Notes under the pieces: model-generated | Told to the model about the DNA's origin: nothing | The model's database searches: none | Seen by the model: the letters and a program-made list of their open reading frames with translations, nothing else | Assembly (NCBI GenBank): GCA_947373115.1 | Contig: CANBWJ010000002.1 | Coordinates: 1 to 36,729 of the forward strand | Source of the DNA: Opitutia bacterium | Lineage (GTDB): Bacteria; Verrucomicrobiota; Verrucomicrobiia; Opitutales; UBA953 | Reading direction: 5' to 3' | Length of the DNA stretch: 36,729 bases | Translations under genes and position numbers: made by a program | Shown here: positions 36,575 through 36,729 of the stretch, piece after piece | How the letters are laid out: the number at the start of each line of letters is the position of its first letter | Position numbering within the stretch: position 1 is the first letter of the stretch

Positions 36575-36729
36575 GCGCGCCCTAAATCCATGAGGTTGTT
36601 CCAGCGCTTCGTTAATTGCCGGTCATGCGTCTTCCATTCTGGATCCCATTGAGCTAATTGACGCCAGAATTTGTCCGAGTGATCCATATTCACGCGGTGT
36701 GCCAACTCATGTAAAATCACGTGGTCGTG
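36571..36729 (-). CDS. YgjP-like (M48/WLM-type) metallopeptidase, 5' truncated by window edge
   Basis: Minus-strand frame from 36729: HDHVILHELAHRVNMDHSDKFWRQLAQWDPEWKTHDRQLTKRWNNLMDLGRA*, with HELAH zinc motif and HSxxFWxxL; stop overlaps Nudix ATG (ATGA). Absent from ORF track because no start is inside the window. Confidence 0.8.
   Translation of the reverse strand, partial: HDHVILHELAHRVNMDHSDKFWRQLAQWDPEWKTHDRQLTKRWNNLMDLGRA

Noticed and set aside
1-36729. Defence island, prophage, IS element, CRISPR array, tRNA or rRNA
   Set aside because: No transposase, integrase, Cas, restriction or phage structural proteins among the ORFs, no regularly spaced repeats, and no cloverleaf sequence recognised by eye.

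Overview
The window is a compact, gene-dense bacterial chromosomal segment. It is probably from Verrucomicrobiota (Opitutae-like), inferred from a Minf_1886/TIGR04138-type protein and gene content. I call 36 protein-coding genes, almost all housekeeping or metabolic: lutABC, metG, an isochorismate synthase, dtd, hisF, a CorC/HlyC-type CBS protein, nadB, panE-like, hisC, rmlD-like, a lipoate ligase-like protein, mutS, PIN-PhoH, a DUF971-type protein, recR, an Rsm22-like methyltransferase, ppk1, lpxK, panD, a class V aminotransferase, DNA topoisomerase III, an ABC transporter module, acylphosphatase, tatA, ribE, DUF374, Nudix, and a partial YgjP-like metallopeptidase at the right edge that the ORF track misses. 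I saw no rRNA, tRNA, CRISPR array, IS element or prophage. The points most worth a second look are: (1) an in-frame HAD hydrolase fused to a DciA/DUF721-like helicase-loader domain; (2) all seven convergent gene pairs overlap or abut, three of them through reciprocal TTAR stop codons; (3) an operator-like repeat array on a consensus -35 upstream of ppk1; (4) mutually exclusive hairpins upstream of hisC; (5) an ABC transporter module with a conserved-looking membrane-anchored partner; (6) an intrinsic terminator ending directly at the ribE start codon; (7) near-leaderless promoter geometry at the topoisomerase III gene and hisF. No clear defence or mobile system is present.
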